Shown piece after piece: positions 1 through 7,964 of a stretch of DNA of 64,000 bases. How positions within the stretch are numbered: position 1 is the stretch's first letter; each line of letters opens with the position of its first letter. Both the position numbers and the translations under genes were made by a program. This DNA is from Gimesia maris. GTDB lineage: Bacteria; Planctomycetota; Planctomycetia; Planctomycetales; Planctomycetaceae. Below the pieces are notes generated by a model. The model made no database searches. It was not told where the DNA came from and was given only the letters and a program-made list of their open reading frames with translations. The DNA lies in NCBI RefSeq assembly GCF_008298035.1, contig NZ_CP042910.1, positions 4,169,001-4,233,000 on the forward strand, written 5' to 3'.

Positions 1-2
1 GG

Positions 3-302
3 CTTGAATTGCCAGCACCTGTCTTTGGAGAAAACCAACTTTTCAGCAGCAAAGCCACCGGCTGGGCCGTGCAACTGCCTGACTGGAGGTACCCCGTCGT
101 CTGCGATGTCAACACTGCTAGGTTGGCCTTCGATAACTTCGAAGGCCGCTGGGGAGCGCGACAAGAACTGGATCGCTTCCTGCAGAGTTACGCCGTCGAA
201 AAAACCAAGCTGGTCGCGAGAAAACAGGGCCACTCTGTACTAGAACAGCCACTGGAAGACGGTTCCATCAAACTCACCATCCAGGCAGGAGCAGCCCTAT
301 GA
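3..302 (+). CDS. DUF1257 (Ycf35-like) protein, 5' end outside window
   Basis: The reading frame is open from the window edge, so the N-terminus is missing; about 99 residues remain. The remaining part resembles the C-terminal half of DUF1257/Ycf35 proteins: a WRYPVV segment, a DNFEGRWG segment, then ARKQGHSVLEQ and the ending GSIKLTI. No biochemical activity is established for this family. DUF1257 genes often sit beside a DUF2997 gene and a Ycf46-type AAA+ ATPase, and both follow here. The stop codon overlaps the next start by four bases (ATGA), which indicates translational coupling. I infer a subunit or adaptor working with the downstream ATPase. Family call from motif recall, fairly confident. 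Confidence 0.75.
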   Translation, partial: LELPAPVFGENQLFSSKATGWAVQLPDWRYPVVCDVNTARLAFDNFEGRWGARQELDRFLQSYAVEKTKLVARKQGHSVLEQPLEDGSIKLTIQAGAAL

Positions 303-493
303 ATCAGACGATCGAAATCATCATCACCGCTGACGGACAGACCCGCGTCGAAACCAAAGGCTTTACCGGCAGTGACTGTCGTATCGCCAGTCGATTCCTG
401 GAACAGGCCCTGGGCCAGACTACTTCAGAAATACTCAAACCGGAATTCTACCTGAGTGCTTCAGAAGAAGAGCACGTACAGGAAGGCCTTTGA
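299..493 (+). CDS. DUF2997 small protein
   Basis: A 64-residue protein. It has the DUF2997 pattern: a short strand (IEIIITADG), a KGFTGSDC segment with a conserved-looking Cys, and a helix containing LEQALG. The function of the family is unknown. The start overlaps the stop of the DUF1257 gene and the AAA+ ATPase begins 42 bases downstream, reproducing the DUF1257-DUF2997-Ycf46 association known from cyanobacteria and planctomycetes. It probably acts in the same complex. There is no signal peptide or membrane segment, so it is likely cytoplasmic. Confidence 0.7.
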   Translation: MNQTIEIIITADGQTRVETKGFTGSDCRIASRFLEQALGQTTSEILKPEFYLSASEEEHVQEGL

Positions 494-535
494 GTTGGTT
501 CCTATCTACCGATCCTCTTTTACAGGAGACAAATT

Positions 536-2014
536 ATGACACTCACCAGTACTTTTTCAGAATACGTCCGGGCCTGCTTTACCGGCATCTGGATCGAAAG
601 CCACGAACACCAGGAAGCACTGGCTGACCTGGCTCTACTCTGCCGCCAGGAAGACTGGCGTCTGGTCAGCTGGGATATAAACCAGGGCTTGCAACTCGCG
701 GAAGAAACCACCGAGGCCGGGAACACGGATCCCCTGGCCGCCATCAAAGCCGTCAACGGACTGGCGACGCCGGAAGGAACGGCGATCCTGGTACTCCAGA
801 ATTTTCATCGTTTCATCCAGTCCACCGAAATCATGCAGGCCCTGGCGCAGCAGATCCTCTCCGGAAAACAGAACCGGACCTTTATCGTGGTACTCTCCCC
901 CCTGGTTGCCATCCCCGCCGAACTCGAAAAACTGTTTGTCGTCCTGGAACACGAACTCCCGGATCGACGTCAGCTGACTGAGATCGCGCAAGATATTGCC
1001 ACGGAACCAGGGGAACTGCCAGAAGGGGCTGAACTGGAAACCATCCTGGATGCAGCCAGCGGATTGAGCCGCTTTGAAGCAGAGGGGGCGTTTTCGCTGT
1101 CACTGGTACGGCAGGGAAAGATCACTCCCACCGCGATCTGGGAACTGAAAACCCAGACCCTCAAAAAATCAGGTCTGCTGACACTACACCGTGGTGCAGA
1201 GTCTTTCGACAGCCTGGGAGGACTGACCTCTCTCAAAGAGTTTACGACACGAATCCTGCAGCCCCATGCTCGTGGCCTGCAATCGCGGGGAATCCTGTTA
1301 CTCTCCCCTCCCGGCTGTGGAAAATCCCAGTTCTGTAAAACCCTGGGAAATGAAGTCGGTCGCCCGGTCCTGATTCTGGATGTCGGTGCTCTGATGGGTT
1401 CCCTCGTCGGCGAATCCGAGAAACGCACACGGCAGGCGCTGCAGATCGTGGACGCCATGGCTCCCTGTGTATTAATGATCGACGAAATCGAAAAAGCGTT
1501 CGCCGGTGTGGGATCTTCTGGCCAGAGCGACAGCGGTGTCTCGGCCCGCATGTTTGGTTCTTTCCTCTCATGGCTCAATGATCATACGTCAGATGTGTTC
1601 GTTGTAGCGACCAGCAACGATGTTACGAAATTACCACCTGAATTCAGTCGTAGCGAACGCTTTGATGGTATCTTCTTCCTGGACCTGCCAGGCCAGGAGC
1701 AGAAGAATCAGATCTGGTCTCAGTACATTGGGCTGTTCGGTCTCAACCCGGATCAGGCACGTCCCGAAGATACCGACTGGACAGGGGCCGAGATCCGCAG
1801 TTGCTGCCGACTGGCGGGATTGCTGGATGTCTCTCTGCTCGATGCACGACAAAATGTGGTTCCAGTCGCCGTAACTGCTGCTGAGTCGGTAACACGTTTA
1901 CGACAGTGGGCCAATGGTCGCTGCCTGGATGCCGATCGGCCTGGTATATTTCACTGGGAAAATCCCAGACCAAAATCCCGTCGAAGCCTCAAACACCTGG
2001 CATCGATCAACTGA
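536..2014 (+). CDS. Ycf46-like AAA+ ATPase
   Basis: A 492-residue AAA+ ATPase with the Ycf46 layout: about 220 residues of N-terminal non-AAA domain, then one AAA+ module. Walker A is PPGCGKS at residues 258-264. Walker B is VLMIDE at 312-317, followed by IEKAF. Sensor 1 is the Asn at about 361 (ATSND). An arginine-finger candidate lies in SERFD at about 373-376. All catalytic positions look intact, so ATP hydrolysis is expected. The ATG at 536 follows an AGGAG ribosome binding site. Such ATPases usually remodel or unfold protein partners; its substrate here is unknown. Position in the operon suggests it serves the ubiquitin-like system downstream or the DUF1257/DUF2997 partners. Confidence 0.85.
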   Translation: MTLTSTFSEYVRACFTGIWIESHEHQEALADLALLCRQEDWRLVSWDINQGLQLAEETTEAGNTDPLAAIKAVNGLATPEGTAILVLQNFHRFIQSTEIMQALAQQILSGKQNRTFIVVLSPLVAIPAELEKLFVVLEHELPDRRQLTEIAQDIATEPGELPEGAELETILDAASGLSRFEAEGAFSLSLVRQGKITPTAIWELKTQTLKKSGLLTLHRGAESFDSLGGLTSLKEFTTRILQPHARGLQSRGILLLSPPGCGKSQFCKTLGNEVGRPVLILDVGALMGSLVGESEKRTRQALQIVDAMAPCVLMIDEIEKAFAGVGSSGQSDSGVSARMFGSFLSWLNDHTSDVFVVATSNDVTKLPPEFSRSERFDGIFFLDLPGQEQKNQIWSQYIGLFGLNPDQARPEDTDWTGAEIRSCCRLAGLLDVSLLDARQNVVPVAVTAAESVTRLRQWANGRCLDADRPGIFHWENPRPKSRRSLKHLASIN

Positions 2015-2039
2015 CGCACTCGTCAGAGAAAGGAGCCCC

Positions 2040-2360
2040 ATGCTCACACGACAGGATATTTTGCTTATCAATGCGGCGCTCCAGTTCTGGGCTGAGGAGA
2101 TGGATCCAGAGAACACACAAATGCTGAAACTCTACGCGGGTGTTCCGGCAGCGGATCAGGTCTGGATGCCGGATGAGATTCAGCGGCTCAGGAAACAGTT
2201 AAGCTCAGCCCGTTTGAAATACGCAGTGACCAATGCTTCGGGAACAGAACTCCTGACGACAGAACTGTTTTCAACACCGCAAGCTGCTGATCAGGCCAAA
2301 ACCGTGGCTACCGCTCAGGTGGGTACTCTATTACTGCCTGATACTACAGAACAGGCTTAA
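2040..2360 (+). CDS. Hypothetical protein, AAA-operon partner
   Basis: A 106-residue protein. The start at 2040 was chosen because an AAAGGAG ribosome binding site lies just upstream; a longer reading is possible but would overlap the ATPase gene. It is mostly helical in its first half (LINAALQFWAEEM). I do not recognise a family. It follows the Ycf46-like ATPase after 25 bases on the same strand, so it is probably co-transcribed with it. Its stop abuts the stop of the convergent XRE regulator with no spacer. Confidence 0.6.
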   Translation: MLTRQDILLINAALQFWAEEMDPENTQMLKLYAGVPAADQVWMPDEIQRLRKQLSSARLKYAVTNASGTELLTTELFSTPQAADQAKTVATAQVGTLLLPDTTEQA

Positions 2361-2597
2361 TCAGACGCCATCCATCAGTTCCGCCACACTGATCCCCAGC
2401 GTATCGGCAATGCGTTCGATATTCCGCAGGGCGACATTTCTTTGGCCGCGTTCAATGCCACCCATATAGGTCCGGTCCAGCTCACAGGCATAGGCAAAAT
2501 TCTCCTGGGAATAGCCCTGTTTCTTTCGCAGTTCCCGGACCCGCTCTCCAAATCGCTTCAAAATGTCTGCTCGTTTTGCCATGAGGGCATTTAACAC
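2361..2597 (-). CDS. XRE-family HTH regulator
   Basis: A 72-78 residue single-domain helix-turn-helix protein of the Cro/C1/XRE type. The HTH reads from about [13 protein letters not shown] through the recognition helix ([12 protein letters not shown]) to [16 protein letters not shown]. It is the size of restriction-modification controller proteins or small plasmid regulators. Possible starts are GTG at 2597, ATG at 2590 and ATG at 2582; the last gives [11 protein letters not shown] and seems most natural. It lies tail-to-tail against the 2040 gene and divergent from the 2816 gene, so it could control the divergent unit. It is the only minus-strand gene in the cluster. Confidence 0.8.
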   Translation of the reverse strand: MLNALMAKRADILKRFGERVRELRKKQGYSQENFAYACELDRTYMGGIERGQRNVALRNIERIADTLGISVAELMDGV

Positions 2598-2815
2598 TTG
2601 ACAGCGACAATATTACCACGGACTATAAGTACCACACGTTGATGGCATACACATGACAACTTACAGATCTGAGACTTCAAATACTGAGTTCTCCACCAGG
2701 ATAGCGAAACCAATGCTTGAACCATGATCACGGTTCAGGAGCTGCAATTTGAACTATATTTTGGAGTTCATAATCGGACCGAACCCAATCAGTCTAACCA
2801 AATGGAGATATATTC

Positions 2816-3568
2816 ATGAACCAAATTGATCCTGAAAAAAAAGAAGAGAAGCCTGAGGAATCAAATTCCGGAAACTTCTGGCGCAATTTAGCATTGTTAA
2901 TGCTCATTTTCGGTGTCCCTAAACTTTGGTCAGACTCCTTACAGGAAAATAGAAAACCAATCAATTCAAATTGGTATCCACCAAGACCAGGTTTTAATTC
3001 AGCGCCAAAACTGGATGTTGCAAAACAAGTAAAACAGGAAGTCGCAAAAAGCAGCGAGGCTTACTGGAATTCAAACGTGGTTCCACTTCACACTTATCGC
3101 TTCCGCAAGCATGAGAGTGATGAACCTTTTAATGAATACTTTCTGAAGTTTCTGCGTGGCTATAAGCAGGCCGTGGAACAAACTTCCCTGACATCGAACT
3201 CGATGGCCGTGGGAACAGCATCATCCAGGCCACCAGATTCGGAACTGGTAAAGATGGTCAAACAGCAACTTGAGTTAGACAAGCAATGCCTTGCTTTCTT
3301 AGAAGACCTGATGACAAAGATCTCTGGAAAAACGGTGATGAATAAAACAGCACCAACCAGCCAGGAACTCGAAGAGAGTGCAGCTGCGATGGCGAACCTT
3401 GATCTTTCAAAATTGAACGAGGATCAACTTCAATTCTTGAACCTCTACAATGAATTAAATGAGAGACAGTCAGAACAATTCCATGAAATAGAAATCATGC
3501 AGGCGGTCATGCGTGAACGTTATCCGGGTACCGGATTTAATTTACCGGACCTGGATCGCTCCCCCTGA
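2816..3568 (+). CDS. Membrane-anchored hypothetical protein
   Basis: A 250-residue protein with a short charged N-terminus (about 20 residues rich in Lys/Glu) followed by one hydrophobic segment at about residues 22-38 (NLALLMLIFGVP). The rest is hydrophilic and largely helical. This suggests a single-pass inner-membrane protein with the bulk on one side. A GGAG motif precedes the ATG. I do not recognise the family. The DNA is more A+T-rich than the genes on either side, and a hairpin terminator follows at 3598, so this gene may be a later addition with its own promoter in the 2598-2815 gap. Confidence 0.6.
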   Translation: MNQIDPEKKEEKPEESNSGNFWRNLALLMLIFGVPKLWSDSLQENRKPINSNWYPPRPGFNSAPKLDVAKQVKQEVAKSSEAYWNSNVVPLHTYRFRKHESDEPFNEYFLKFLRGYKQAVEQTSLTSNSMAVGTASSRPPDSELVKMVKQQLELDKQCLAFLEDLMTKISGKTVMNKTAPTSQELEESAAAMANLDLSKLNEDQLQFLNLYNELNERQSEQFHEIEIMQAVMRERYPGTGFNLPDLDRSP

Positions 3569-3597
3569 TCGCCTCAAACACAACTGGTATTTAAAAG

Positions 3598-3636
3598 AAA
3601 CGTCGTCTGGTTCCTGTTATCCTGGCGACGTTTTTT
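3598..3636 (+). terminator. Intrinsic terminator
   Basis: The stem AAACGTCG (3598-3605) pairs with CGACGTTT (3626-3633), and the T run continues to 3636. The loop is about 20 bases. It lies between the 2816 gene and the DUF3150-like gene and would end transcription of the former. Confidence 0.6.
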
Positions 3637-3665
3637 CATTCCCACTACATTCACAAAGGAACCTT

Positions 3666-4622
3666 ATGAGCCATTCCATTCTTGAAGAACCACAGACCGC
3701 ACCTTCAGTCAGCGCCGCTGCAACGCGGCTCCGAACCACGATGGCGGCCGCCCGGCTCAGTTTTACCTGGCTGGGGGGCCGCAAATCCCTGACAGCGTCT
3801 CAGAAGGACCAGGCCGCCGATTCGTTTGGTGCCGAGGGCAAATTTCTGTCCGCCGGTAAAAAACTGCTGGATACCTCGCACCCCGCGTTCAAAGTCGTCA
3901 CGGCGGTGCGGGGACGCGCTGTTGCCTACTGGAAAGGGGTCTCGCTCCCCTATCCGGAGCCGGGCATCCGCCTGATCAGACAGTCTGAGATTCAGGACTT
4001 TGATCAACGTATGGCAGATTTCCGGGACGAACTGGACGAAGCGGTGGCTGATCTGGATCGCCACTTTGATGAACTCCGGTCCGCAGCCCGGAAACGACTG
4101 GGAGACCTGTTCAATTCGGCTGACTATCCTCCGTCTCTGATCGGCATGTTTGCCATTGAACACGATTTTCCTTCTGTAGAACCGCCCCCTTACCTGCAGC
4201 AACTCAGTCCTGCACTCTACGAACTGGAATGCCAGCGGATGCAGCAGCGGTTCGATGTGGCAGTGCAACTGGCCGAACAGGCCTTTCTGGAAGAGATCTC
4301 CAAACTGGTCGAACATGCCAGTGAGCGTTTGAGTGGCCAGTCAGATGGCCGCCCCAAAGTCTTCAGGGATACGGCGATTACCAATCTGACCGAGTTCTTT
4401 GAGCGGTTCCGGACTCTGAATGTCCGCTCCAACGAGCAGCTGGATGCGCTCGTGGATCGTGCCCAGCAAATCGTCGCTGGTATCAAACCCCAGCAACTGC
4501 GGGACAACTCGACTCTGCGGCAACAGGTAGCCAGCCAGCTGGCAGGCGTGCAGTCCTCCCTGGACGGACTGCTCATTGATCGACCGCGGAGAAATATACT
4601 CCGCCGCTCCCCACAGGAGTAA
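3666..4622 (+). CDS. DUF3150-like protein
   Basis: A 318-residue protein. The start at 3666 follows an AAGGAAC ribosome binding site and gives MSHSILEE; an upstream in-frame extension lacks one and overlaps the preceding gene. It resembles DUF3150: a segment around LSFTWLGGRK, the stretch HPAFKVVTAVRGRAVAYW, then GIRLI, and helical regions with ARKRLGDLF and ADYPPSL. DUF3150 is of unknown function and is found on mobile elements and in clusters with ubiquitin-like or ThiF genes. The second half is strongly helical, possibly coiled coil. Three bases separate it from the next gene, indicating an operon. Family assignment is from recall of the pattern. Confidence 0.6.
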   Translation: MSHSILEEPQTAPSVSAAATRLRTTMAAARLSFTWLGGRKSLTASQKDQAADSFGAEGKFLSAGKKLLDTSHPAFKVVTAVRGRAVAYWKGVSLPYPEPGIRLIRQSEIQDFDQRMADFRDELDEAVADLDRHFDELRSAARKRLGDLFNSADYPPSLIGMFAIEHDFPSVEPPPYLQQLSPALYELECQRMQQRFDVAVQLAEQAFLEEISKLVEHASERLSGQSDGRPKVFRDTAITNLTEFFERFRTLNVRSNEQLDALVDRAQQIVAGIKPQQLRDNSTLRQQVASQLAGVQSSLDGLLIDRPRRNILRRSPQE

Positions 4623-4624
4623 AC

Positions 4625-4870
4625 ATGGACCTGATTGTCACACAGAGCGGAATGATCCGCTGTATCTATGATGAGACTATCGAACTGCTGCCACTGGGGA
4701 CACCTGAGATCAGCCGGGGCTCACATGTGGAACCCACGCGCGATGGTTTATGGACGGCCGATCTCTCACCCGTAGCCGGCCCCTTGCTGGGACCGTTTCC
4801 CCAGCGTTCTGCCGCACTGACCGCAGAACAGGACTGGCTGAACCAACACTGGCTGTTGACCGGCCGGTGA
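4625..4870 (+). CDS. Small conserved protein of the E1/E2 cluster
   Basis: An 81-residue protein containing SGMIRCIYDE, SRGSHVEPT, DLSPVAGP and the C-terminal AEQDWLNQHW. I have seen this pattern in small hypothetical proteins encoded next to ThiF/JAB genes in other bacteria, but no function is known to me. The ATG at 4625 follows the upstream stop almost directly. No signal or membrane segment. Probably cytoplasmic, with a role in the ubiquitin-like pathway inferred only from context. A hairpin terminator follows at 4914. Confidence 0.6.
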   Translation: MDLIVTQSGMIRCIYDETIELLPLGTPEISRGSHVEPTRDGLWTADLSPVAGPLLGPFPQRSAALTAEQDWLNQHWLLTGR

Positions 4871-4913
4871 AGTAACTCTACCTCGCATGGTGCGGGGTGG
4901 TTGTGTTTTTCTC

Positions 4914-4948
4914 ACGACCATCCTGTGCGGGTGGTCGTTCTGTTTTTT
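4914..4948 (+). terminator. Intrinsic terminator
   Basis: The stem ACGACCA (4914-4920) pairs with TGGTCGT (4932-4938), with C/G pairs inside the loop, followed by six T at 4943-4948. It lies between two genes of the same strand, so it would separate transcription units or attenuate read-through. Confidence 0.6.
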
Positions 4949-4963
4949 AACAAGGAGCAAACG

Positions 4964-5185
4964 ATGACCCCACGAGACTTGAACCGCGCGGTGGCAAATG
5001 CGACCGGCGAAGATCTGCGCGCCATACAACAGCGGGGTTTCAGCCTGGCTGATCCCCTGGAAGTGAACTTTGATCCGGAACCGGACAACCGTCGCCCCCA
5101 GATCGTGGACTGGGATGCGCGGGAACTGGAACGAAACGTCCCCCTGTTTCACCAGCCCTTCGGTCGGTTGCCGGGGCTGGTATAA
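4964..5185 (+). CDS. Small hypothetical protein
   Basis: A 73-residue protein starting at the ATG at 4964 behind a CAAGGAG ribosome binding site. The N-terminus (MTPRDLNRAVANATGED) is helical and looks like a small DNA- or protein-binding helix pair; the middle has DWDAREL. It resembles other short planctomycete proteins I cannot name. The gap to the next gene is only four bases, so the two are probably translated together. The role is unknown. Confidence 0.55.
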   Translation: MTPRDLNRAVANATGEDLRAIQQRGFSLADPLEVNFDPEPDNRRPQIVDWDARELERNVPLFHQPFGRLPGLV

Positions 5186-5189
5186 GACA

Positions 5190-5411
5190 GTGGCAAATCA
5201 GCAGCATGATCCTCAATCGTCGGAACTGATCAGACTCTGTCTTCGCTATACCAGCCTTGGATTGACGGTCTGTCTGCTTACCGGCTGCTTTCTGGGATGG
5301 CCCCTGTTAGTGGCAGCGGCCGGTCTCATCTGGGACATGTGGCATTTCTGCAGTCAGACGTTGAGTGCGCAGGCCACTGACGACCACTGGCAGCAGGGGC
5401 AATCCAGGTAA
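5190..5411 (+). CDS. Small two-helix membrane protein
   Basis: About 73 residues, read from a GTG at 5190 that follows the previous stop directly. Two closely spaced hydrophobic segments (LGLTVCLLTGCFLGW and PLLVAAAGLIWDMW) suggest a hairpin membrane protein. No family recognised. The start is not certain because no strong Shine-Dalgarno is visible; coupling to the previous gene would explain this. A similar small double-helix protein is encoded at 6047. Confidence 0.5.
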   Translation: MANQQHDPQSSELIRLCLRYTSLGLTVCLLTGCFLGWPLLVAAAGLIWDMWHFCSQTLSAQATDDHWQQGQSR

Positions 5412-5436
5412 ACCTATCTATTTCCAAGGAGCGACG

Positions 5437-5718
5437 ATGATTCAACAGAATCGCCCGGTGGTTTCACTGGGTTTGGTACTCGCCACACAAAATGCCCTGT
5501 CGCAATTGCCCCAGCACGAAATCCAGCGTGCCCTGAGCCGGCACCGAACAGGTGACTGGGGCGACTGCTGTCCCGCTGATGCGGACGCCAATAACGCGGC
5601 CCTGCAGACAGGGGACCGACTGCTTTCAGTCTACCACACGGCTGACGGCATCAAGTTCTGGATCATCACGGTCGCCGACCGCTCGGTGACCAATGTATTG
5701 CTGCCCGAAGATTACTGA
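5437..5718 (+). CDS. Hypothetical protein, 93 aa
   Basis: The start at 5437 is set by an AAGGAG ribosome binding site. The protein has a helical stretch ([21 protein letters not shown]), a [13 protein letters not shown] segment, and a C-terminal part with [20 protein letters not shown]. The last segment resembles small proteins often annotated as plasmid-related type I toxin or HipA-like in metagenomes, but I cannot assign it with confidence. It sits directly upstream of the ubiquitin-like gene with a 53-base gap. Confidence 0.55.
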   Translation: MIQQNRPVVSLGLVLATQNALSQLPQHEIQRALSRHRTGDWGDCCPADADANNAALQTGDRLLSVYHTADGIKFWIITVADRSVTNVLLPEDY

Positions 5719-5771
5719 AACGCTACTCGCAGCAACGAGATTCCCATTTCATTTTACACAAGGAGTTCTGT

Positions 5772-6095
5772 ATGCAGATTTTATTCATCAACAATGACGG
5801 TTCCGGATTCGCCGATCAGATTCAGATCGAGGCCGGTACCTCGGTAAAAACTTTGTTTCAGCAGCGGCTGCCTCACGGTCGTCCGCAGGACTACCTGATC
5901 CGCGTGAACCGCCAGCCAACTACCGCTGGTTATGTGCTGCAGGAAGGTGATCGTGTTTCGATTACTCCGACCAAGATCGAGGGTGCGACAAATGGACCTT
6001 CCAATGCAATCTTTAGTTTTCCTTATCCCCGATTGAAAGGAGCCCGATGGGAGCCCGACAACGCCTTAACAGCTTCTACTTATTTGCCGTTCTGA
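5772..6095 (+). CDS. Ubiquitin-like beta-grasp protein (ThiS/MoaD-type)
   Basis: A 107-residue protein. Residues 1-68 fit a compact beta-grasp fold: [10 protein letters not shown] hairpin, [13 protein letters not shown] helix, YLIRVNRQP strand, [14 protein letters not shown] strand. The segment [12 protein letters not shown] is what I recall as the conserved end of this bacterial ubiquitin-like family. There is no terminal Gly-Gly; the fold is followed by about 36 extra residues after IEGA. Either the modifier is processed near residues 70-72 by the JAB peptidase encoded downstream, or it is not a conjugated modifier. The 3' end overlaps the 6047 gene by 49 bases. An AAGGAG site precedes the ATG. 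E1, E2 and JAB genes follow in order. Confidence 0.75.
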   Translation: MQILFINNDGSGFADQIQIEAGTSVKTLFQQRLPHGRPQDYLIRVNRQPTTAGYVLQEGDRVSITPTKIEGATNGPSNAIFSFPYPRLKGARWEPDNALTASTYLPF

Positions 6096-6238
6096 TCGCC
6101 GCCGCCATACTTGGTGGAGCTGCCCAGTCCTGGTTGCTGTTCCTGATCAGTGCGGCCATCATGACCACTCTGCTGATCCATGGTGGAGACATCCGCCCTA
6201 CACCTCAAACTCGCCGCAACAGCCGTAAGCGTCACTGA
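6047..6238 (+). CDS. Small membrane protein
   Basis: A 63-residue protein with two hydrophobic segments ([16 protein letters not shown] and [15 protein letters not shown]) and a basic tail (RRNSRKRH). The ATG at 6047 is preceded by AAAGGAGCCCG, a convincing ribosome binding site even though it lies inside the upstream gene. Likely a membrane hairpin with a cytoplasmic basic tail. No family recognised. A very stable terminator hairpin follows. Confidence 0.6.
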   Translation: MGARQRLNSFYLFAVLIAAAILGGAAQSWLLFLISAAIMTTLLIHGGDIRPTPQTRRNSRKRH

Positions 6239-6256
6239 AGTTGAACTGATTTTACA

Positions 6257-6293
6257 GAGGCCACCTGGTGTGACAGGTGGCCTCGTTTTATTT
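6257..6293 (+). terminator. Strong intrinsic terminator or attenuator
   Basis: A perfect 11-bp stem GAGGCCACCTG (6257-6267) / CAGGTGGCCTC (6274-6284) with a six-base loop, followed by GTTTTATTT. The ribosome binding site of the E2-like gene lies directly after it, so transcription of E2-JAB-E1 needs read-through or a promoter located very close to this hairpin. Confidence 0.75.
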
Positions 6294-6309
6294 AAGGAGC
6301 CCCCTTTCG

Positions 6310-7392
6310 ATGAACCGACAACAACAGCAGCGGCCTTGGATACGGGCCGCTACAAAAATTCGGGAGCAGTACCAGTCACAGACAACTGTTTTCCCCAACG
6401 TGAATTCGCCCCCGGTAGACCAGTGGACGCGGGTCATGCGTCTTTTACGACTGCTGACAAAAGCCCAGCAGTATCACTATCCAGCTGCCTTCGCGTTTTG
6501 CCTGGTACAATATCAACAATCCATGGCTCGGCTTATCCAGGAATTAACTGCCTGCCACAATGAGATCACTACGATCAAACGAAAGCCTGAGATCCCCTCC
6601 CTACGGGACCTGGTCGATGAACTCAGTTCTCTGTCGAACGAATTTGATAATACATCCATCGACTGGTCGGAACAGGAAATCGTAGTTCGTACTCCGCCTG
6701 TTGTCCTGCGAGAGATCAACCTGGGCGAATTTGAAATCCGGCTTCGCTGGAGTGAGCTCGGTGATCCCCAACCCTATCGGATCATTTCGCTCTCTCAAAG
6801 CGGGACGGACGATGTGCATCATCCCCACGTCCAGGGGGACACTCTCTGCGAAGGGGAAGGAAAAATCCCTATCAGTCAGGCACTGGCAGAGGGCCGACTG
6901 GGAGATTTCTTTCTGCTGGTGCAGCAGATTCTGCAGACGTATAACCCGGGTTCCGCGTATGTTCCCCTCGATCGCTGGTGGAATTCATCCTGCGCTGACT
7001 GCGACGATTCGATGTCCCAGGAAGAAAGTCGCCCCTGTTCCATTTGCGAACTCCAGATCTGTGAATACTGCCGTCGCAATTGTACGACTTGCGGAGATCA
7101 CCTCTGTTCCAGTTGTGCTGACACCTGTGAGACCTGCCATAACACGTTCTGTCGCGATTGTCTTTCTGAATGTGACGCTTGCAGTGATTGCTTTTGTCGT
7201 TCCTGCCTGTCTGATCAAACCTGTTCATCCTGTCTTGAAGAAGCGAAGGAGAATGAAAATGCCTTACCCGAGGAATCAACCCCTCACGCGCCGTCTGCTG
7301 CAGCGTCCTCGTCAGAAACGCCCGAAGCAGCGCAAACGCCGCACACTTCGGTTCAGCCCGTATGCGTGGGCCAAACTGATCTACCTGCGTGA
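6310..7392 (+). CDS. E2-like (UBC-fold) protein fused to a RING/treble-clef tail
   Basis: A 360-residue protein; the start at 6310 follows TTAAGGAGCC. Residues ~1-110 are helical. Residues ~125-222 read like a ubiquitin-conjugating domain: beta strands ([17 protein letters not shown]), the HPN-like motif HHPHV at 170-174, the putative catalytic Cys180 in GDTLCEG, then helices ([18 protein letters not shown]). The HP[N/H]V...G.[I/L]C spacing matches eukaryotic UBC enzymes. Residues 228-308 hold about 24 cysteines mostly in CxxC pairs, suggesting binuclear zinc-binding treble clefs of RING or B-box type. The protein would therefore combine E2 and E3-like functions. Its 3' end overlaps the JAB gene by 134 bases in another frame. 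Confidence 0.7.
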   Translation: MNRQQQQRPWIRAATKIREQYQSQTTVFPNVNSPPVDQWTRVMRLLRLLTKAQQYHYPAAFAFCLVQYQQSMARLIQELTACHNEITTIKRKPEIPSLRDLVDELSSLSNEFDNTSIDWSEQEIVVRTPPVVLREINLGEFEIRLRWSELGDPQPYRIISLSQSGTDDVHHPHVQGDTLCEGEGKIPISQALAEGRLGDFFLLVQQILQTYNPGSAYVPLDRWWNSSCADCDDSMSQEESRPCSICELQICEYCRRNCTTCGDHLCSSCADTCETCHNTFCRDCLSECDACSDCFCRSCLSDQTCSSCLEEAKENENALPEESTPHAPSAAASSSETPEAAQTPHTSVQPVCVGQTDLPA

Positions 7393-7918
7393 CCTGGGGC
7401 CAACCGAAGTGGGTGGTTTTGGAATTACTGAACCAGACGATCTGCGGTTCGTGACAGACATTGTTCTGATCAAGCAGATTTGTACCGACGTGACTGTCGC
7501 ATTCGATGATGCCGCCGTAGCTGACTTCTTTGATGACCAGATTGATGTCGGCCGTCATCCCGAAAACTTTGGCCGGATCTGGATTCACACGCACCCCGGA
7601 AATTCGGCATGCCCCAGTCAGGTAGATGTGGAAACCTTCGCCCGCGTGTTTGGTAACTGTGACTGGGCGGTGATGTTTATTCTGGCCCGGAATGGTGCCA
7701 CCTACGCTGAATTAAAGCGCCCAGACAGATCGAAGGCGGAGAAACTGTCTGTCGGCATTGATTTCAAACCGGAGTTCCCCGCCTGCGATCAAAGTGCCTG
7801 GGAAGCTGAGTACCTGGATTGTGTACAGGAAGCACCTCTGCCGCCCCTCTGGAGTCTGGCTGAGTGGCTGGAAGAAGAATTTTTGTATGCAGAACAGTGG
7901 CCCGTTATGCCCCTCTAA
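7259..7918 (+). CDS. JAB/JAMM-domain metallopeptidase
   Basis: A 219-residue protein with a complete JAMM metal site: Glu50 (PTEVGGFG), then [14 protein letters not shown] at 110-123, which is H-x-H-x7-S-x2-D with His110, His112, Ser120 and Asp123. This is the zinc-dependent isopeptidase signature of Rpn11/CSN5 and of prokaryotic JAB proteins. The first 30 residues are very basic. The start at 7259 was preferred over the in-frame ATG at 7253 because of the spacing to an AAGGAG site. The gene begins inside the E2-like gene. Expected role: processing the C-terminus of the ubiquitin-like protein or removing it from targets. Confidence 0.88.
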   Translation: MPYPRNQPLTRRLLQRPRQKRPKQRKRRTLRFSPYAWAKLIYLRDLGPTEVGGFGITEPDDLRFVTDIVLIKQICTDVTVAFDDAAVADFFDDQIDVGRHPENFGRIWIHTHPGNSACPSQVDVETFARVFGNCDWAVMFILARNGATYAELKRPDRSKAEKLSVGIDFKPEFPACDQSAWEAEYLDCVQEAPLPPLWSLAEWLEEEFLYAEQWPVMPL

Positions 7919-7964
7919 GTCTATCCCCCTGAATTTATTACTTCAAAATAGAAAAGGATCGCCC

